This document shows positions 62,884 to 64,000 of a DNA stretch of 64,000 nt, one piece after another (positions within the stretch are counted from its first letter, which is position 1; every line of letters starts with the position of its first letter). The stretch is from the NCBI GenBank assembly GCA_937888905.1, contig CALATA010000004.1, forward strand, positions 434,001-498,000, in the 5' to 3' direction. Origin of the DNA: Terrimonas sp937888905. GTDB taxonomy: Bacteria > Bacteroidota > Bacteroidia > Chitinophagales > Chitinophagaceae. Position numbers and translations under genes: made by a program. A model generated the notes under the pieces. That model was not told the DNA's origin and did no database searches. It saw nothing but the letters and a program-made list of their open reading frames with translations.

Positions 62884-63633
62884 ATGAAAAAGAAAAACGC
62901 AGAAAGCCTGGTAACGCGTAGCAAACTGGTGCATATAAAAGAACTGGCAGGACAGGAGGGGATGAGTTACCTGGAGCCGGTAAAGGCATTGTCGAGGCTG
63001 ACCTATCAGAGCATCTACCTGATCGACTACTCGGACATGAGCTTTGAATACGTATCGGACAATCCGTTATTTCTATGTGGTTATACGGCGGCCGAAGTCC
63101 AGGCGATGGGCTACGCATTCTATGAAAAACACGTACCGGTGGAGGACCTGGACATGCTGTCGGAACTGAATGAAAAAGGTTTTGACTTCTTTGACCGGCT
63201 GCCCGTGGAAGAGCGGAAAATGTACAGTATTAACTACGACTTTCACCTGCAGCATAAGAATGGCTCTTCTGTGCTGATCCATCACAAACTGACGCCGATG
63301 TTGCTGACGGACGCGGGAAAAATGTGGAAGGCAATGTGTACGGTATCGATTGCTTATCATAAAACGGCGGGCAATGCGGTGATTTATAAAGAAGGTGCGG
63401 ATATCATCTGGCGATTTTGTCCGGATACGCGTGCCTGGCAGAAATTCCCGCGGCCTCAGTTATCTGAGCGGGAAATGGAGGTGTTAAGGTTATATGCTCA
63501 GGGGTTGACGATTAATGAGATTGCCGCGCGGCTGTCGGTGTCGCCGGATACGGTGAAGTATTACCGGAGAAGAATATTTGAGATGCTGGATGTGGGGACG
63601 GTGGTGGAGGCTTTGGGGAGAGTAGTGGGGTAG
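62884..63633 (+). CDS. PAS-LuxR transcriptional regulator
   Basis: 249 residues, cytoplasmic. Residues about 40-150 form a PAS-like sensory domain (IDYSDMSFEYVSDNPLFLCGY, then a sheet ending YDFHLQHKNGSSVLIHHKL). Residues 190-249 are a LuxR/FixJ HTH: LSEREMEVLRLYAQGLTINE followed by IAARLSVSPDTVKYYRRR. It lacks a receiver Asp, so it responds to a ligand or partner. CTACAC palindromes stand in front of it and in front of its lipoprotein neighbour, a pattern fitting autoregulation. Confidence 0.88.
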   Translation: MKKKNAESLVTRSKLVHIKELAGQEGMSYLEPVKALSRLTYQSIYLIDYSDMSFEYVSDNPLFLCGYTAAEVQAMGYAFYEKHVPVEDLDMLSELNEKGFDFFDRLPVEERKMYSINYDFHLQHKNGSSVLIHHKLTPMLLTDAGKMWKAMCTVSIAYHKTAGNAVIYKEGADIIWRFCPDTRAWQKFPRPQLSEREMEVLRLYAQGLTINEIAARLSVSPDTVKYYRRRIFEMLDVGTVVEALGRVVG

Positions 63634-63635
63634 TT

Positions 63636-63667
63636 AAATTTAAAATTCAAAAGTCAAAATTCAAAAA
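63636..63667 (+). repeat. TTCAAAAG/TCAAAA repeat after the LuxR stop
   Basis: AAATTTAAAATTC followed by AAAAGTCAAAATTCAAAAAG words begins three bases after the LuxR stop codon. Confidence 0.75.
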
Positions 63668-63865
63668 GGGTGCTCAGATTGGCATTATTACACTCTGCGA
63701 AAGATGCTAACTAGCAGGGCAGGGGGCACGCCATAATTATTCACAATGTGCAAAAGCAATGTGCTATTAATGGTATAAAGCATGTGGGTGGTGGGTGGGC
63801 TTGGGTTGGCGGCAAAGCCGCATACTGGTCATTATGCTAAATTCTTTTGAATTAACCATTTTTAA

Positions 63866-64000
63866 CTACAATCTGTCAATTACATAATCGGAATCAATAT
63901 CGGGATAGCCAATCCGGTTGTAATATCGAATAAAACTAGCAACCATAGCTTCAGAATATGGATTGTCAAGTTTAGCTAAACGATTAAAAGTAACAAGGTC
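63866..64000 (-). CDS. 3' end of an unknown gene cut by the window
   Basis: The last 44 codons and a TAG stop of a minus-strand gene enter from the right edge. Visible residues include VTFNRLAKLDNPYSEAMVA and IRYYNRIGYPDIDSDYV, a convincing protein-like sequence without repeats. It is too short to place in a family; the rest lies beyond 64000. Confidence 0.5.
   Translation of the reverse strand, partial: DLVTFNRLAKLDNPYSEAMVASFIRYYNRIGYPDIDSDYVIDRL

Overview
The window reads as chromosomal DNA of a Bacteroidota bacterium, most likely Chitinophagaceae or a near relative. The signs are two secreted proteins with type IX secretion (T9SS) sorting tails, Bacteroidota-style TAnnTTTG promoter boxes, SusD-like-era lipoproteins with 'SC-acidic' lipoboxes, a RskA-type anti-sigma/ECF pair beside ferritin-like Tat proteins, a BlaI/M56 pair, a DUF3667 protein and DUF4394 lipoproteins. 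No rRNA, tRNA, CRISPR array, insertion sequence or phage structural gene was seen.

Layout. 1-2.8 kb: 3' part of prmA, plsY, an M48 lipoprotein and a small unknown. 3.0-6.3 kb: two Ferritin_2 proteins, anti-sigma factor and ECF sigma factor, all on the minus strand. 6.4-16.5 kb: dnaG, an M56/BlaI sensor-repressor pair, the membrane pyrophosphatase hppA, nnr and a serine hydrolase lipoprotein. 16.5-23 kb: serA, a haem lipoprotein, ndh, a two-domain DUF4394 lipoprotein. 23.0-37.3 kb: a defence island on the minus strand (mrr-like, hsdM, hsdS, then regulator, PtuA-like ATPase, PtuB-like HNH, small P-loop protein, RecQ-phosphoribosyltransferase fusion, DprA-like protein, hsdR) with a SymE-like toxin gene on the plus strand at the hsdS side. 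37.4-38.7 kb: arsR-DUF6428-arsC. 38.8-46.8 kb: SAM-hydrolase lipoprotein, DUF2059, retropepsin-like protein, Fsr-type MFS exporter, FadR-type regulator, esterase lipoprotein, a probable structured RNA, and an SRPBCC-VOC-DUF1801 operon. 47.0-58.8 kb: two large T9SS cargo proteins followed by a histidine kinase and a convergent response regulator. 59-64 kb: unknown proteins, DUF3667, small lipoprotein, a PAS-LuxR regulator and the 3' end of an unknown gene cut by the window.

The most notable unit is the five-gene, nearly gapless cassette at 26886-32574. It joins a Septu-like (PtuA/PtuB) pair to a RqlH/RqlI (PsyrTA)-like helicase/restrainer pair through a small P-loop protein of unknown function, and it interrupts a type I restriction-modification locus between hsdS and hsdR. 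The parts resemble known families; the joined operon and the P-loop gene are what may be undescribed.

Two other signals are not explained by ordinary genes. First, spacers are built from several families of short-period word repeats (TTCAAAAG/TCAAAA; GTGAATC/GTCAATC; TTACTTAATAC; AATTTGA; GCAAAGCCGC), often starting exactly at a stop codon and in three cases read through to form protein C-termini. Second, 44783-44998 on the minus strand folds into a branched structure ending in a strong terminator and looks like a non-coding RNA.
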